A stretch of DNA of 64,000 nt from contig NZ_MCZZ01000106.1 in assembly GCF_002875705.1 (NCBI RefSeq), forward strand, positions 1 through 64,000. Reading direction: 5' to 3'. This document shows positions 31,590-40,359 of this stretch, one piece after another. The first letter of the stretch is position 1, and each line of letters starts with the position of its first letter. This DNA is from Vibrio sp. 10N.261.45.E2. Its GTDB lineage: Bacteria; Pseudomonadota; Gammaproteobacteria; Enterobacterales; Vibrionaceae. A program made the translations under genes and the position numbers. The notes under the pieces are model-generated. The model had not been told where the DNA came from. It worked only from the letters and a program-made list of their open reading frames with translations, and ran no database searches.

Positions 31590-32555
31590 ATGACACCAGT
31601 TTGTGACGAATTGAGCACACACTTAACCACGCTAAACGGTGAGCCAATGATGCTGCTCACCGAGGGGAGCATGGATGCCGAATGGGCGGCGGCGAACCGG
31701 GAAGCGATTGATCAGCATTTGTCGCAACACGGTCGCTTGTTGCTGCGTGGCTTGACGCTTAAGGGGAGCAAATCGTTAGGAAAATTTCTGACCGCGGTCT
31801 TTGGCGGTGAGTTATTGGAATACAAATACCGTTCGACCCCGAGAACTCGACTCAGAGGCAACGTGTACACCTCTACGGAATACCATTCTGACAGTACGAT
31901 TAATCTGCACAATGAAAATTCGTATGCCAACAGTTGGCCGCTGCGCATTGGGTTTTATTGCATGAATGCCGCTGAGGTTGGGGGGGAAACCCCCATTGCG
32001 GACAGCCGCTTGATTTATCGTGATATGCCAGCGGCGATCCGTGAGGAGTTTGAGGCTAAGGGCCTAAGGTATGTGCGTAATTACCTTGATATTGATCTGA
32101 AGTGGAGCGAGGTGTTTCAGACCAACAGTAAGCAGGACGTCGACGCATTTTGTCAGGCCAACCAGATTGAGCATCAATGGCTTGACGGGGACGGATTGCG
32201 CACCAGTCAGAATGTGGCTGCCGTGAGAAGGCACCCTATCACAGGGGAGAAGCTATGGTTTAACGCCGCTCACATGTTTCATCTGCGTGGGCTTGACGAA
32301 GCGGTCAAGCAGTCGATGTTGGCCAGTCTAGCGCCGGACCAGTTACCTCGTAATGTGTTGTTTGGTGATGGCAGTGTCATTCCCGATCACTATATCGACG
32401 AGATCCTCAAGGTGTATCAAAAACACAAATTCACATTTACGTGGCAGGAAGGCGATTTAATGCTGCTCGACAACATGCTGTATGCCCATGCCAGAGAGCC
32501 TTTTCGCGGTCATCGCAAGGTGATGGTGGGAATGGGTAAGGAGGTCAGAGCCTAA
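31590..32555 (+). CDS. TauD/SyrP-like Fe(II)/2-oxoglutarate oxygenase
   Basis: A 321-residue non-haem iron oxygenase of the TauD/TfdA fold. The iron ligands appear as HNE (His107, Glu109) and a distal His in AHAREPFRGH near the C-terminus, whose Arg fits 2-oxoglutarate binding. The HxE form and the LHNENSY context recall SyrP-type enzymes, which hydroxylate amino acids, notably Asp, while they are loaded on NRPS carrier domains. Two adenylation domains here have Asn/Asp-like codes, so beta-hydroxylation of such a residue is a reasonable but unproven role. It follows the second NRPS by 23 bases and has a clear AAAGGAG site. Confidence 0.88.
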   Translation: MTPVCDELSTHLTTLNGEPMMLLTEGSMDAEWAAANREAIDQHLSQHGRLLLRGLTLKGSKSLGKFLTAVFGGELLEYKYRSTPRTRLRGNVYTSTEYHSDSTINLHNENSYANSWPLRIGFYCMNAAEVGGETPIADSRLIYRDMPAAIREEFEAKGLRYVRNYLDIDLKWSEVFQTNSKQDVDAFCQANQIEHQWLDGDGLRTSQNVAAVRRHPITGEKLWFNAAHMFHLRGLDEAVKQSMLASLAPDQLPRNVLFGDGSVIPDHYIDEILKVYQKHKFTFTWQEGDLMLLDNMLYAHAREPFRGHRKVMVGMGKEVRA

Positions 32556-32676
32556 GTAAAAGAGCCTAATGTGGGCGAGAAGATCATCGCTCGCATCGGA
32601 TGAAGATGGGAAAGAGTCAGTGCACGTCGGTCGTGTGCGGCTTTTAGGAAAACAACCAATCAGAGATGAGAAAACC

Positions 32677-33690
32677 ATGTTAACGAAAGAGCAATTGGAA
32701 TTTTTTGAGCAAGAAGGCTACGTAGGACCATTCGACTCACAACTCTCGGACGACACGATAGATTCGGTCGCGAACTATTTGCATGAGTACCTTGACAAAC
32801 GTGCGGATCACCCGCTTTACGGTCGTTTTTCTGTCCGAGAGATGCACTTACTGAACGAAGACGTGTTGGCGTTGGCGAGTCAACCGCAATTGGTGGGGGC
32901 TTTACAACAGATCTTAGGCGACGACTTGGCGTTATGGCGCTCTAAAATCTTCTACAAAAAGCCCGGTGATGCCGCGATCGAATGGCATCAGGAATGGGGG
33001 GCGTTCAACGGGGAAGAGATTGGTAATGATATCCCCGGGTTGAAGCCGAGTGCCGACAACCAGAATGAGTTTTGGAACCTCACGATTTGGTTTGCCTTAC
33101 AAGATATTGATGAGTCGATGGGACCGATGCAGTTCATTCGCAAGTCATACAAAAAACGCTATCCGATAGAAATGGTGCCGATGGTCGACTCCGCGTTTTG
33201 GCAGGATCCTTTCCTGGGCTTGGAATCAAAAGAGCAACTGGTGGAGAAGTGTCGTAATGCCACTTTGGTGCTCGATATTAATACGTCGGATTACCTCGAC
33301 GATATCGACATTGACGCCAGTAGCGTCGAGACACTGCAGCAGCACATTCTGAACAAGTGCGCCAAATTGGAAGCGGCGTACACGTGCGACTTTGATTACA
33401 CGGACGACGAATTGGTGACCTTGCCAATGAAGAAAGGTCAGTACGTGATTTTCCCAGAGCGCACGATGCACCGTTCAACCGCGAACGTCAGTGAGTCGGG
33501 TCGTATGGCGATCAACTTCCGTGTCACACCGAGCAGCACGCTGATTTACCCTGGCCGTGTGGAGGGTGATTATGTGGATGGGTCAAACATTGATATTTCC
33601 CACCATAAATCGATTCTACTCAGTGGTGAAAACCGTGAGCCTCGCAATGAATACATGGACGCATCGGACGTAAAAACGCACCGTTTTTAA
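32677..33690 (+). CDS. Phytanoyl-CoA dioxygenase (PhyH) family oxygenase
   Basis: A 337-residue protein starting MLTKEQLEFFEQEGY, the usual beginning of PhyH-family Fe(II)/2-oxoglutarate enzymes. Iron ligands are HQE (His104, Glu106) and a distal His in ERTMHRSTANVSESGR, where the later Arg fits 2-oxoglutarate binding. The retained carboxylate ligand argues against a SyrB2-type halogenase, which has Ala or Gly there, so hydroxylation or oxidative desaturation is expected. The frame is open from 32569, but homology begins at ATG 32677, leaving a 121-base gap after the TauD gene. The substrate is unknown; a side chain or the fatty acyl chain of the lipopeptide is possible. Confidence 0.85.
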   Translation: MLTKEQLEFFEQEGYVGPFDSQLSDDTIDSVANYLHEYLDKRADHPLYGRFSVREMHLLNEDVLALASQPQLVGALQQILGDDLALWRSKIFYKKPGDAAIEWHQEWGAFNGEEIGNDIPGLKPSADNQNEFWNLTIWFALQDIDESMGPMQFIRKSYKKRYPIEMVPMVDSAFWQDPFLGLESKEQLVEKCRNATLVLDINTSDYLDDIDIDASSVETLQQHILNKCAKLEAAYTCDFDYTDDELVTLPMKKGQYVIFPERTMHRSTANVSESGRMAINFRVTPSSTLIYPGRVEGDYVDGSNIDISHHKSILLSGENREPRNEYMDASDVKTHRF

Positions 33691-33709
33691 GCCGCTAAGG
33701 AGAACAAAA

Positions 33710-34252
33710 ATGACCGAACTATTAGAACGCGACGCGGTGGAGACCGTGACGGCTGGCAAGATCCCCAACCTGTTTAAGCTTGAATACTCGAGGATCGATC
33801 ACATTGCGGTGGCGGTGAAGGATCTCAACAGCGCCAAAGAGTTTTACTGCAATATCTTAGGTTTCGAGTTGAAAGAAGAGCGTCTCACTCAAGGGGAACG
33901 CTCGGGGATGATTTCGGCGGTCGTGTCGAGTCAAAGCTTCGATATTGTGTTGATACAGGGACTTGAGCCCGAGTCTCAGGTGTCGCGTTACATTGATAAA
34001 TATGGTCCGGGCGTGCAACACGTCGCGTTGCACGTCGATTGTATAGAAGAGGCGGTGGCTGAGTTGTCTAAAAAAGGGTTGGAGTTTGCGACCAGCATTT
34101 TGTCAGACACTAGCTTAAAGCAGGCGTTTACACGTCGCGATCCCAATTCGGGCATGATGATTGAGCTTATCCAGCGTGGCGAAGGGAAAGGCTTTTCAGA
34201 CAAAAATGTCAGCAACCTTTTCAACCAATTGGAGTCAGCAGACTTGGTCTGA
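33710..34252 (+). CDS. VOC-superfamily dioxygenase-like protein (HPPD/hydroxymandelate synthase-like half)
   Basis: A 180-residue protein with a paired beta-alpha-beta-beta-beta VOC fold. The likely metal triad is present: His31 in DHIAVAV, His104 in QHVALHV and Glu152 in MIELIQR. These surroundings resemble the catalytic half of 4-hydroxyphenylpyruvate dioxygenase and 4-hydroxymandelate synthase, but the protein is about half their length and lacks a second VOC half. It lies between the PhyH gene and an aminotransferase, with an AAGGAG site. With the next two genes it could form a 2-oxo-acid shortening route (inference). A glyoxalase-like or other VOC lyase role cannot be excluded. Confidence 0.8.
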   Translation: MTELLERDAVETVTAGKIPNLFKLEYSRIDHIAVAVKDLNSAKEFYCNILGFELKEERLTQGERSGMISAVVSSQSFDIVLIQGLEPESQVSRYIDKYGPGVQHVALHVDCIEEAVAELSKKGLEFATSILSDTSLKQAFTRRDPNSGMMIELIQRGEGKGFSDKNVSNLFNQLESADLV

Positions 34253-34266
34253 CAGGTTCAACGTTT

Positions 34267-35571
34267 ATGCAATTAACACAATCTCAACTGACCTCGCTTG
34301 CGCATCCTGCACTGGATGTGATGAATTTTCTTAATGAGGTCATAGAACAGTACCCGGAGGCGACATCGTTCGCCTCCGGGCGTCCAAGTGAAGACTTTTT
34401 CGATGTGGCGAAGGTGTCGGATTACGTTGAGCACTACGCTCGATATCGCGCTGCTCAGCAGGGCAGCACGTTAAAGGCGGTGTATCAGAAGTTAGGTCAG
34501 TATGGTCCAACACAAGGCATTATTTGTGATGTGCTGGCGCAGCATGTGCTGAAAGAAGAGGGGATCTCGGTGGCTCCGGAGCACATTCTGGTGACGGATG
34601 GCGCGCAAGAGGGCATGGCGCTGTTTTTGCTGGCGCTGTTCGATGCGGCAAAGGATGTCTTACTGGTGACCGATCCGGCTTACATCGGCATTGTTGGTAT
34701 GGCCAGCGTGCTGGGCATAGAAGTCTGTGCGGTGGCGATGGATGACGAAGGGCCAGACTTGGCTGATTTGGAGGCCGTCATTGCAGAGATCCAAGGCCGT
34801 GGCAAAACGGCCAGAGGCTTGTATGTGGTACCTGAGTATAGCAACCCACTGGGGGTGAGTTTTTCTCGTGCACGACGTAAGCAACTGGTGGCATCTTGTG
34901 GGGCGCAGCAAGTGCTGATCTTGGAAGACAATCCCTATGGGATGTTTCGTTATACCGAGCAGGGGTTACCCAGTTTGAAGTCGTTGGACACGGAAGGCTG
35001 TGTGATTTATTTGGGCACCTTTGCGAAATCGTTGTGTCCATCGCTGCGAGTGGGCTACTTGGTGATTGATCAACAGGTGCGGGATCACGAGCGCACCACG
35101 CCTTTGATTACGTCGTTTGTGAAGGTAAAGAGCTTTAATACCCTCAATACCAGTCAACTCAATCAGGCCACAGTAGCCGGAGTGCTGTTGTCAGAGGATC
35201 ACACGCTGGCGTCGTTTGTGGCGCCGGCGAAACGGCATTATCAACGTAACCGAGATGAGATGTTGCGCTGTTTAGAGCAGCACTTTTCTGAGTTAAAAGA
35301 GACCTACAAGGTGAGCTGGAATCAACCGGAAGGCGGCTTCTTTCTGGTGATTGACTTGCCGGTGGCGTTTACCCAGCAGGAGTGTGCGGAATGTGCGGAC
35401 AAATTCAAGGTCATATGCGTGCCATTGGCTTTCTTCAGTGGAACGGAGGTCTACAAAAAGCAACTGCGTCTTTCGTTCAGTTATGTCGCTGAAAACGACA
35501 TTGAGGCCGGGATCAAAAATCTGGCGCAGTATCTTAAAATCTTGATCATGCGGAGTACTGGTGATGCATAA
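34267..35571 (+). CDS. PLP-dependent class I/II aminotransferase
   Basis: A 434-residue fold-type I PLP enzyme. Visible features are the TDGAQEGM cofactor loop, PEYSNPLG, EDNPYG and the Schiff-base lysine Lys254 in GTFAKSLCPSLRVGY. The pattern matches the MocR/LysN-like branch that transaminates aromatic, branched or 2-aminoadipate-type substrates. Its 3' end overlaps the following dehydrogenase, so the two are probably co-translated. In this cluster it most likely makes an unusual amino acid monomer from a 2-oxo acid. The substrate cannot be read from sequence. Confidence 0.88.
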   Translation: MQLTQSQLTSLAHPALDVMNFLNEVIEQYPEATSFASGRPSEDFFDVAKVSDYVEHYARYRAAQQGSTLKAVYQKLGQYGPTQGIICDVLAQHVLKEEGISVAPEHILVTDGAQEGMALFLLALFDAAKDVLLVTDPAYIGIVGMASVLGIEVCAVAMDDEGPDLADLEAVIAEIQGRGKTARGLYVVPEYSNPLGVSFSRARRKQLVASCGAQQVLILEDNPYGMFRYTEQGLPSLKSLDTEGCVIYLGTFAKSLCPSLRVGYLVIDQQVRDHERTTPLITSFVKVKSFNTLNTSQLNQATVAGVLLSEDHTLASFVAPAKRHYQRNRDEMLRCLEQHFSELKETYKVSWNQPEGGFFLVIDLPVAFTQQECAECADKFKVICVPLAFFSGTEVYKKQLRLSFSYVAENDIEAGIKNLAQYLKILIMRSTGDA

Positions 35572-36571
35572 GGTACACGTTGAGGCGTTGTCTGGCGCGA
35601 TCGCCGGTAAACTGAGAATGTTAGGATTGAGTGAAACGCACATCCATGATGTGGTGGACGGATTGATCGTGCCGTCACTGCGTGGTGTGGATACCCATGG
35701 TTTTCGTTTATTTAGCACGTATCTCTCTGAGCTTGAGGGGGGACGGAGCAAGGCCAAGCCCAATATTCAGATCGACCGGGTGTTGCCGGCCTTGGCTCAG
35801 ATGGACGCGGACGGCGCCTTAGGCATTGTGGCAGGCAGTGAAGCGGTGCGCTTGCTGATGGAGATGGCGAGTGAGCAGGGCATCGCGGCGGTGTTTGTGA
35901 AAAATTCCAATCACTTTGGCGCGGCGTCCAATTACAGTTTAAAAGCTGCCAAGGCGGGGTTCATGACTTTTTGTTGCAGCAATGCCGACGCGCTTGTCGC
36001 GCCATTTAATGGTGATAAAGCTCTGTTTGGCACCAACCCCATGAGTTTTGCTGTGACGACGGACAAGGATGCGTTTTGTTTGGATATGGCCACCAGTCAG
36101 GTGTCGTACTCCAAAGTGAAGCAGCATCTGAAACAGTCAATGCCGGTTCATTGCAGTTGGGCGATTGAAGATGCGTCGGCGGCGTCTGGGATCCGCGCGT
36201 TGTTGCCACTGGGTGGCTACAAAGGCCAAGGGTTGGCTGCCATGGTGTCGATATTGGCCGGTTTGCTCAACGGCGCACCTGACGATGAACACATGGCCCA
36301 TTTCTATGCGGAGCCGTTTGATACCCCGAATAACGTAGGACACTTTCTGTTTGCCATCAATCACAGGGCGTTGATGAGCGCGAGTGAATTTGATGCGCGC
36401 TTGGAGCGTTTTCTCGACAGCATCAGAGCGACCGCACCGCGTGGTTCGGAGCCGGTGAGAGTGGCTGGTGATCTGGAGCGCGACACGCAGGAGAGTCGAG
36501 AGAAAGAGGGGATCCCGCTCAGCGAGGAGGAGTACCAACTTTACTTGCGTTTGCAACGCGAAGTTCAGTAA
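35564..36571 (+). CDS. LDH2/malate dehydrogenase-family NAD(P)-dependent oxidoreductase
   Basis: A 335-residue member of the LDH2 (YlbC/YiaK, Ldh_2) family, not the classical Rossmann lactate dehydrogenases. Family signatures are RGVDTHGFRLF, VKNSNHFGAASNYS, GTNPMSFAV and LDMATSQVSYSKV. Relatives interconvert 2-hydroxy and 2-oxo acids or reduce cyclic imines such as piperideine-2-carboxylate. I chose ATG 35564, 8 bases after GGAG, rather than the preceding GTG; it overlaps the aminotransferase stop. The pairing suggests both act on one precursor: oxidising a 2-hydroxy acid for transamination, or reducing a cyclic imine. Confidence 0.85.
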   Translation: MHKVHVEALSGAIAGKLRMLGLSETHIHDVVDGLIVPSLRGVDTHGFRLFSTYLSELEGGRSKAKPNIQIDRVLPALAQMDADGALGIVAGSEAVRLLMEMASEQGIAAVFVKNSNHFGAASNYSLKAAKAGFMTFCCSNADALVAPFNGDKALFGTNPMSFAVTTDKDAFCLDMATSQVSYSKVKQHLKQSMPVHCSWAIEDASAASGIRALLPLGGYKGQGLAAMVSILAGLLNGAPDDEHMAHFYAEPFDTPNNVGHFLFAINHRALMSASEFDARLERFLDSIRATAPRGSEPVRVAGDLERDTQESREKEGIPLSEEEYQLYLRLQREVQ

Positions 36572-36705
36572 CGACGTCCCGTTGACACTGGGCTATCGCC
36601 TAAGTGCGTGGTGGGGTCAAATTCGCAAACCGAGCTTGAGCCGGGCGAATTTGGCGTCACTACGTGACTCAATTTACGATTTACTATTCTTGGCAAGGGG
36701 GTTAG

Positions 36706-37677
36706 ATGAGTGACGACAATCACCCAGATCTGACGCGCAATACGTACCAGGTGCCGCTGTTACCTGGGCGTTGGTTTGAGCTTACTTGGGGGGAGGCGCT
36801 CACGAGCACCGCGCGGATTGGTGAGGCATTGCAACAAGATAAGGTGGTGAAGGTGGTGGGCCTGCAGAGTGGCCGACACGCCGACCAATTGATGCTTCAA
36901 ATCGCGCAGCACTTTTCGTTAGAGGACAGCTTGGAGCTGCAGGCTGGGTATGCAACCAGTAAGGGGCATCGCCGCAATGTCGGCGAGTACTTTATGACGG
37001 TATACGATCGTGATGACTACCGGGTGATTTCGCCTCATTCGGAAGGGAGTAGCTATGCCGGTATGCAGATGGCGGCCTTTTACTGTGAGCGGAATGATAC
37101 CGATGGCGGAGAAACGGTGTTGTTGCAGGTGGATCAGGACAGCCCGCAATGGGCGTCGCTGCGTGAGCGTAAGACGAAAGCGTTGTGCACTCGCGCACTC
37201 ACTCCGGCCGATGCGGCGAAATTGAAAAGGATGTTTCAGGTCGATAGCGCGTATCCGGTGACTGCGCAGGATGACATTGTCAGTGAGCACAAGGTGACGC
37301 CAGAGCTGACGTTGGTGCATGTGCTCACACCGCTGTGCCCGATCTATTCCCGCTTGGCTGAAAAAGAGGTGTTTACCTACTGGGACACGGTGGAGTCTGT
37401 CGACGCTCATTCGCCGCAGGCGTTTGCTGAGACGTTGGCCAATCTTGGTTTGTTGAAATTGCCCGAGCCGGGGACCTCGTTGGCGGCCTTCGATGACGCT
37501 TACAAGCGGCGATTAACAACGGTAGCGGTGCGTTATCAGGATCTGTTTCAAGGCATGCTGGTGCACAAGCTGCAGCCTGGAGAGATGATCCTGTTCAACA
37601 ACATGACTTGGGCCCATGCGGTCAATAACTGGACACCGGGATCGGGCGAGCGCACTGTGAGCGCAGCGTTTGCGTGA
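36706..37677 (+). CDS. Second TauD-like Fe(II)/2-oxoglutarate oxygenase
   Basis: A 323-residue protein with a TauD/gamma-butyrobetaine hydroxylase-like core. Iron ligands are HSE (His111, Glu113) followed by DTDGGETVLL, the typical strand after the first ligands, and a distal His in MTWAHAVNNW with SGERTVSAAF supplying the 2-oxoglutarate Arg. It diverges clearly from the first TauD gene, so it is not a recent duplicate. A G-rich site (36696-36701) precedes ATG 36706. The gap after the dehydrogenase (134 bases) contains no credible gene. A distinct hydroxylation site on the peptide or a monomer is expected. Confidence 0.82.
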   Translation: MSDDNHPDLTRNTYQVPLLPGRWFELTWGEALTSTARIGEALQQDKVVKVVGLQSGRHADQLMLQIAQHFSLEDSLELQAGYATSKGHRRNVGEYFMTVYDRDDYRVISPHSEGSSYAGMQMAAFYCERNDTDGGETVLLQVDQDSPQWASLRERKTKALCTRALTPADAAKLKRMFQVDSAYPVTAQDDIVSEHKVTPELTLVHVLTPLCPIYSRLAEKEVFTYWDTVESVDAHSPQAFAETLANLGLLKLPEPGTSLAAFDDAYKRRLTTVAVRYQDLFQGMLVHKLQPGEMILFNNMTWAHAVNNWTPGSGERTVSAAFA

Positions 37678-37740
37678 GACTCAACCTTAAGGGGAATCTT
37701 GGGCTGCGTGGCCTGTCCCGAACAGGAGAGTGGCGCGTGG

Positions 37741-37758
37741 TTAGGTTTGCCAACCTAA
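37741..37758. repeat. Inverted repeat in the gap before the JmjC-like gene
   Basis: TTAGGTT at 37741-37747 and AACCTAA at 37752-37758 form a 7-bp hairpin with a TGCC loop in the 123-base gap between the second TauD gene and the cupin gene. No T-run follows. It may be a weak attenuator, a processing site or chance. Confidence 0.3.
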
Positions 37759-37800
37759 GAAGAAAATGGCGCTGTCAATCAAATAGCAAAGAGCAATCAT

Positions 37801-38724
37801 ATGCAAAATCAATTTACTGTAGATGAAGTGGACAAAGGGATTGCCCGAGAGGCGTTCTTAACCCAATATGTGGCCAAAAACCAACCGTTGATCATCCGTG
37901 GCTACGCCAGAGATTGGCCGGCTTTGACGCGGTGGGACGTGGACACGCTGAGGAGGCATTTTGGGCATTTAAATGTCCTCTGCTCGCAGTCCGAAACTCA
38001 CAAACACCCGGATTTGACGAATGCCCGACATAACCGCCATATCCCTAAGCCGCTTAAGATGTCGGACTACTTGGATCGCATTGTCGTGGGGCCGGCGCAG
38101 GAAACCGCGAAACTGGCGTTAAATCGTTTGATTTTCGACAGTGGCGAGCAGTGTCAGTATCGACACCATATTGACTTGTCACCGTTGGCTGAAGACTTCA
38201 CTCAACCAGCTCTGCTCGACGGTGCAAGCTTTGAAATTGGCGTGTTGTGGATGCAAGCCCAACTTACGCAATCATGGCTTCATACGGATGCGTTCGAGAA
38301 TTTGTTTGTTCAGGTTCAGGGCAAGAAACGGTTTATGTTGTTCGCTCCCCAGGAAGCAGGATCGCTGTACAACACACGTAAGTATGGTGCGTATTGTGAA
38401 GTGAACGCCTTTGAGCCGGATTTGGCTGAGCACCCACTATATCAGAATGCCCATGCGATGGAGGTGATGTTAGAGGCCGGGGATATGTTGTATTTACCGG
38501 CGTTTTGGTTTCACGCGGTAGAATCGCTAGATACGTTCAATATCAGCATGAACTGGTGGCATCGAGCTGACGCCTTGGCGGTTTCTCAACCCAGTCTGCA
38601 ATTTTTATTAAAGAAAAGCGGCGAGCGTGCCCAAGAGCGTAAAGCCTTCATGGATGCGATGGACAAGTTGAATGAGATCATCTCTTGCCCTGAGCAGGCG
38701 TGTCTTAGCAGTTATTATCGTTAA
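37801..38724 (+). CDS. Cupin/JmjC-like Fe(II)/2-oxoglutarate hydroxylase
   Basis: A 307-residue protein of the JmjC/cupin_8 class. It contains PLIIRGYARDWPAL near the N-terminus, the iron motif HTD (His161, Asp163) in WLHTDAFENLFVQVQG, then KKRFMLFAP, and the distal His238 in LPAFWFHAVES. Known relatives hydroxylate amino acid side chains in proteins or peptides. It is the fourth candidate 2-oxoglutarate enzyme in the cluster and comes from a third fold subgroup. The family assignment is firm; the substrate is unknown. Confidence 0.85.
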   Translation: MQNQFTVDEVDKGIAREAFLTQYVAKNQPLIIRGYARDWPALTRWDVDTLRRHFGHLNVLCSQSETHKHPDLTNARHNRHIPKPLKMSDYLDRIVVGPAQETAKLALNRLIFDSGEQCQYRHHIDLSPLAEDFTQPALLDGASFEIGVLWMQAQLTQSWLHTDAFENLFVQVQGKKRFMLFAPQEAGSLYNTRKYGAYCEVNAFEPDLAEHPLYQNAHAMEVMLEAGDMLYLPAFWFHAVESLDTFNISMNWWHRADALAVSQPSLQFLLKKSGERAQERKAFMDAMDKLNEIISCPEQACLSSYYR

Positions 38725-38739
38725 GTTCGGGTACGAGAG

Positions 38740-39534
38740 ATGAACAAAAACCCATTATTTTGGACCCCACAGCCGGTGACGTCGCCTTCATTGAGGCTCT
38801 TTTGTTTCCCGTTTGCTGGGGGCTCGGCGCAGACCTTTACCTTTTTAAAGGCGAACTTGGATCCATCGGTCGAAATTGTACTGATAGAGTATCCGGGTCG
38901 GGGACGGAACTTTCAAAGCCCTCCGAGCGAGAGCATGTCGCAATTGGTGGACAGTTTGTTAGACAACTATCGGCAGTTGCCTGCGGCCTCAAGTGTGTTT
39001 TTGGGCCACAGTTTGGGGGCCTGTGTGGCTTGGGAGCTGATGCGTAACATGCGAGAACGAGGCATCGTATTACCGAGACTTTTGATTGCTTCGGGTTGCT
39101 CAGGTGCGCATCTCGCCTCCAATCTCACGCGTATTCACGATTTGCCCGATGAAGAATTTGTCCAGGCTTTGAAAGGGCTCGAGGGGACACCGCAAGAGGT
39201 GCTCGAGCACGACGAGTTATTGGCGTTACTCAAGCCCATGTTGCGGGCGGATTTTAAAATCGCCGAGCAATACTGCGCGCCTGCAGAGAGAATGCCAGTG
39301 CCGATCCTCGGGTTAGCGGGTACTCAAGACGAGCTTGCGACGCCGCAAAGAGTGCAAGCTTGGAGCGAACTCACGGATGATTTTCGCATTGAACTGATTG
39401 AAGGGGGACACTTTTTCATGAACACTCATCCAGAGGATGTGGTAACGTATGTCAATCAGGCGATCAGCCCTTTATTGTGTGGAACAAGGAGTCGTGAGAC
39501 CAGTGAGTTTTCCGAGCTTTACACGAGTTGCTAA
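38740..39534 (+). CDS. Type II thioesterase (alpha/beta hydrolase)
   Basis: A 264-residue stand-alone thioesterase. It begins with FCFPFAGGSAQTF, has the nucleophile Ser91 in GHSLGA, an acidic residue in GTQDELAT and the catalytic His in GGHFFMN. Such enzymes usually clear mis-acylated carrier domains of NRPS/PKS lines. Here it may also release the product in trans, because neither megasynthase has a thioesterase domain. It sits 15 bases after the JmjC-like gene and overlaps the transferase that follows. Confidence 0.9.
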   Translation: MNKNPLFWTPQPVTSPSLRLFCFPFAGGSAQTFTFLKANLDPSVEIVLIEYPGRGRNFQSPPSESMSQLVDSLLDNYRQLPAASSVFLGHSLGACVAWELMRNMRERGIVLPRLLIASGCSGAHLASNLTRIHDLPDEEFVQALKGLEGTPQEVLEHDELLALLKPMLRADFKIAEQYCAPAERMPVPILGLAGTQDELATPQRVQAWSELTDDFRIELIEGGHFFMNTHPEDVVTYVNQAISPLLCGTRSRETSEFSELYTSC

Positions 39535-40273
39535 CCCAGCGACAGAGGCCTTTTCTGGGCCTCTTTCTGGTTTTATTAAGAACGCAACGTTTTGGCAGCA
39601 TGCGCACAGGCCGGTCATCATGAGCCGTTGTGAGTTTGCTCGAGAGCAGTTCGAGCCGAGTTTTTTTGAGGCACTGGGGGTGCGTTTTGTGCCGAGCATT
39701 AGAGCAGCAGTGCCCAAAAGACAGGCGGAGTTTCTGGTGGGGCGTTATTTGAGTCAATCGGCGATGGCCATGTTTGAGCCTGGTGTTTCTTGTGGTGGTT
39801 TTGAGTTGCCCATCGGGGAGCATCGTTGTCCCATCTGGCCTTCTCATTTGATGGGGTCGATCTCTCATTCAGAGCGGATGGCTTTTTCCGTGGTGATGAA
39901 CAAACCGTTGGCCCGACGTGGTTTTCTAGGGATTGATGCGGAAGGTATTGTCACCGAAGACAACGCAGAATGTTTGAGGGAGTATGTTTTGCGGGAGGAA
40001 GATCGGCAATATTTAAAGACCGTCGATCTTGCGGACAATGTGTTGCTCACCCTCGTCTTTTCGGCCAAAGAAGCCTTATTTAAAGCGACGTACCCATACA
40101 TTGGGGCCTATTTTGGCTTTGAGCTAGCAAGGGTGATGTTTATCGATGTCGAGAAACGGTGTATTGGCTTGGCATTGACGCCTGAGTTTCAGTTGGAAAC
40201 GGGCATTAGCGACACGTTTGTTTGTCACTATGATTGGCAAGACAATCATATTTGCAGTCTGATCTTACAATGA
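39503..40273 (+). CDS. EntD/Sfp-type 4'-phosphopantetheinyl transferase
   Basis: Activates the carrier domains of the assembly line by attaching phosphopantetheine from CoA. EntD-type features are visible: WPSHLMGSISHSE, the Mg-binding GIDAEG and FSAKEALFKATYP. Having its own transferase makes the cluster self-sufficient after transfer. The start is uncertain. AAGGAG at 39486-39491 favours GTG 39503 (256 residues); GTG 39494 is too close to it, and an ATG at 39449 would overlap the thioesterase by 86 bases. The conserved domain is complete under any choice. Confidence 0.88.
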   Translation: MSFPSFTRVANPATEAFSGPLSGFIKNATFWQHAHRPVIMSRCEFAREQFEPSFFEALGVRFVPSIRAAVPKRQAEFLVGRYLSQSAMAMFEPGVSCGGFELPIGEHRCPIWPSHLMGSISHSERMAFSVVMNKPLARRGFLGIDAEGIVTEDNAECLREYVLREEDRQYLKTVDLADNVLLTLVFSAKEALFKATYPYIGAYFGFELARVMFIDVEKRCIGLALTPEFQLETGISDTFVCHYDWQDNHICSLILQ

Positions 40274-40280
40274 CAATTTG

Positions 40281-40330
40281 AGGTTGCCGCGGGAATGCGG
40301 GGCAGCCTTGGGCGATGACGCAATCGCCCA
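40281..40330. terminator. Two hairpins between convergent genes, probable terminator
   Basis: AGGTTGCC (40281-40288) pairs with GGCAGCCT (40301-40308) with one G-T pair. TGGGCGAT (40309-40316) pairs perfectly with ATCGCCCA (40323-40330). They lie between the ends of the convergent phosphopantetheinyl transferase and PBP2 genes. No strong T-run follows on either strand, so the termination mechanism is uncertain. Confidence 0.5.
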
Positions 40331-40359
40331 CTGCTACCGATTGGGTTATCGCTCGGACT

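Noticed and set aside
32677-33690. PhyH protein as a SyrB2-like halogenase
   Set aside because: The iron motif is HQE with an intact carboxylate; halogenases of this group have Ala or Gly at that place.
36468-36713. 81-codon + frame overlapping the LDH2 gene end
   Set aside because: It lies mostly inside the dehydrogenase in another frame and has no start signal; the gap itself is only 134 bases.
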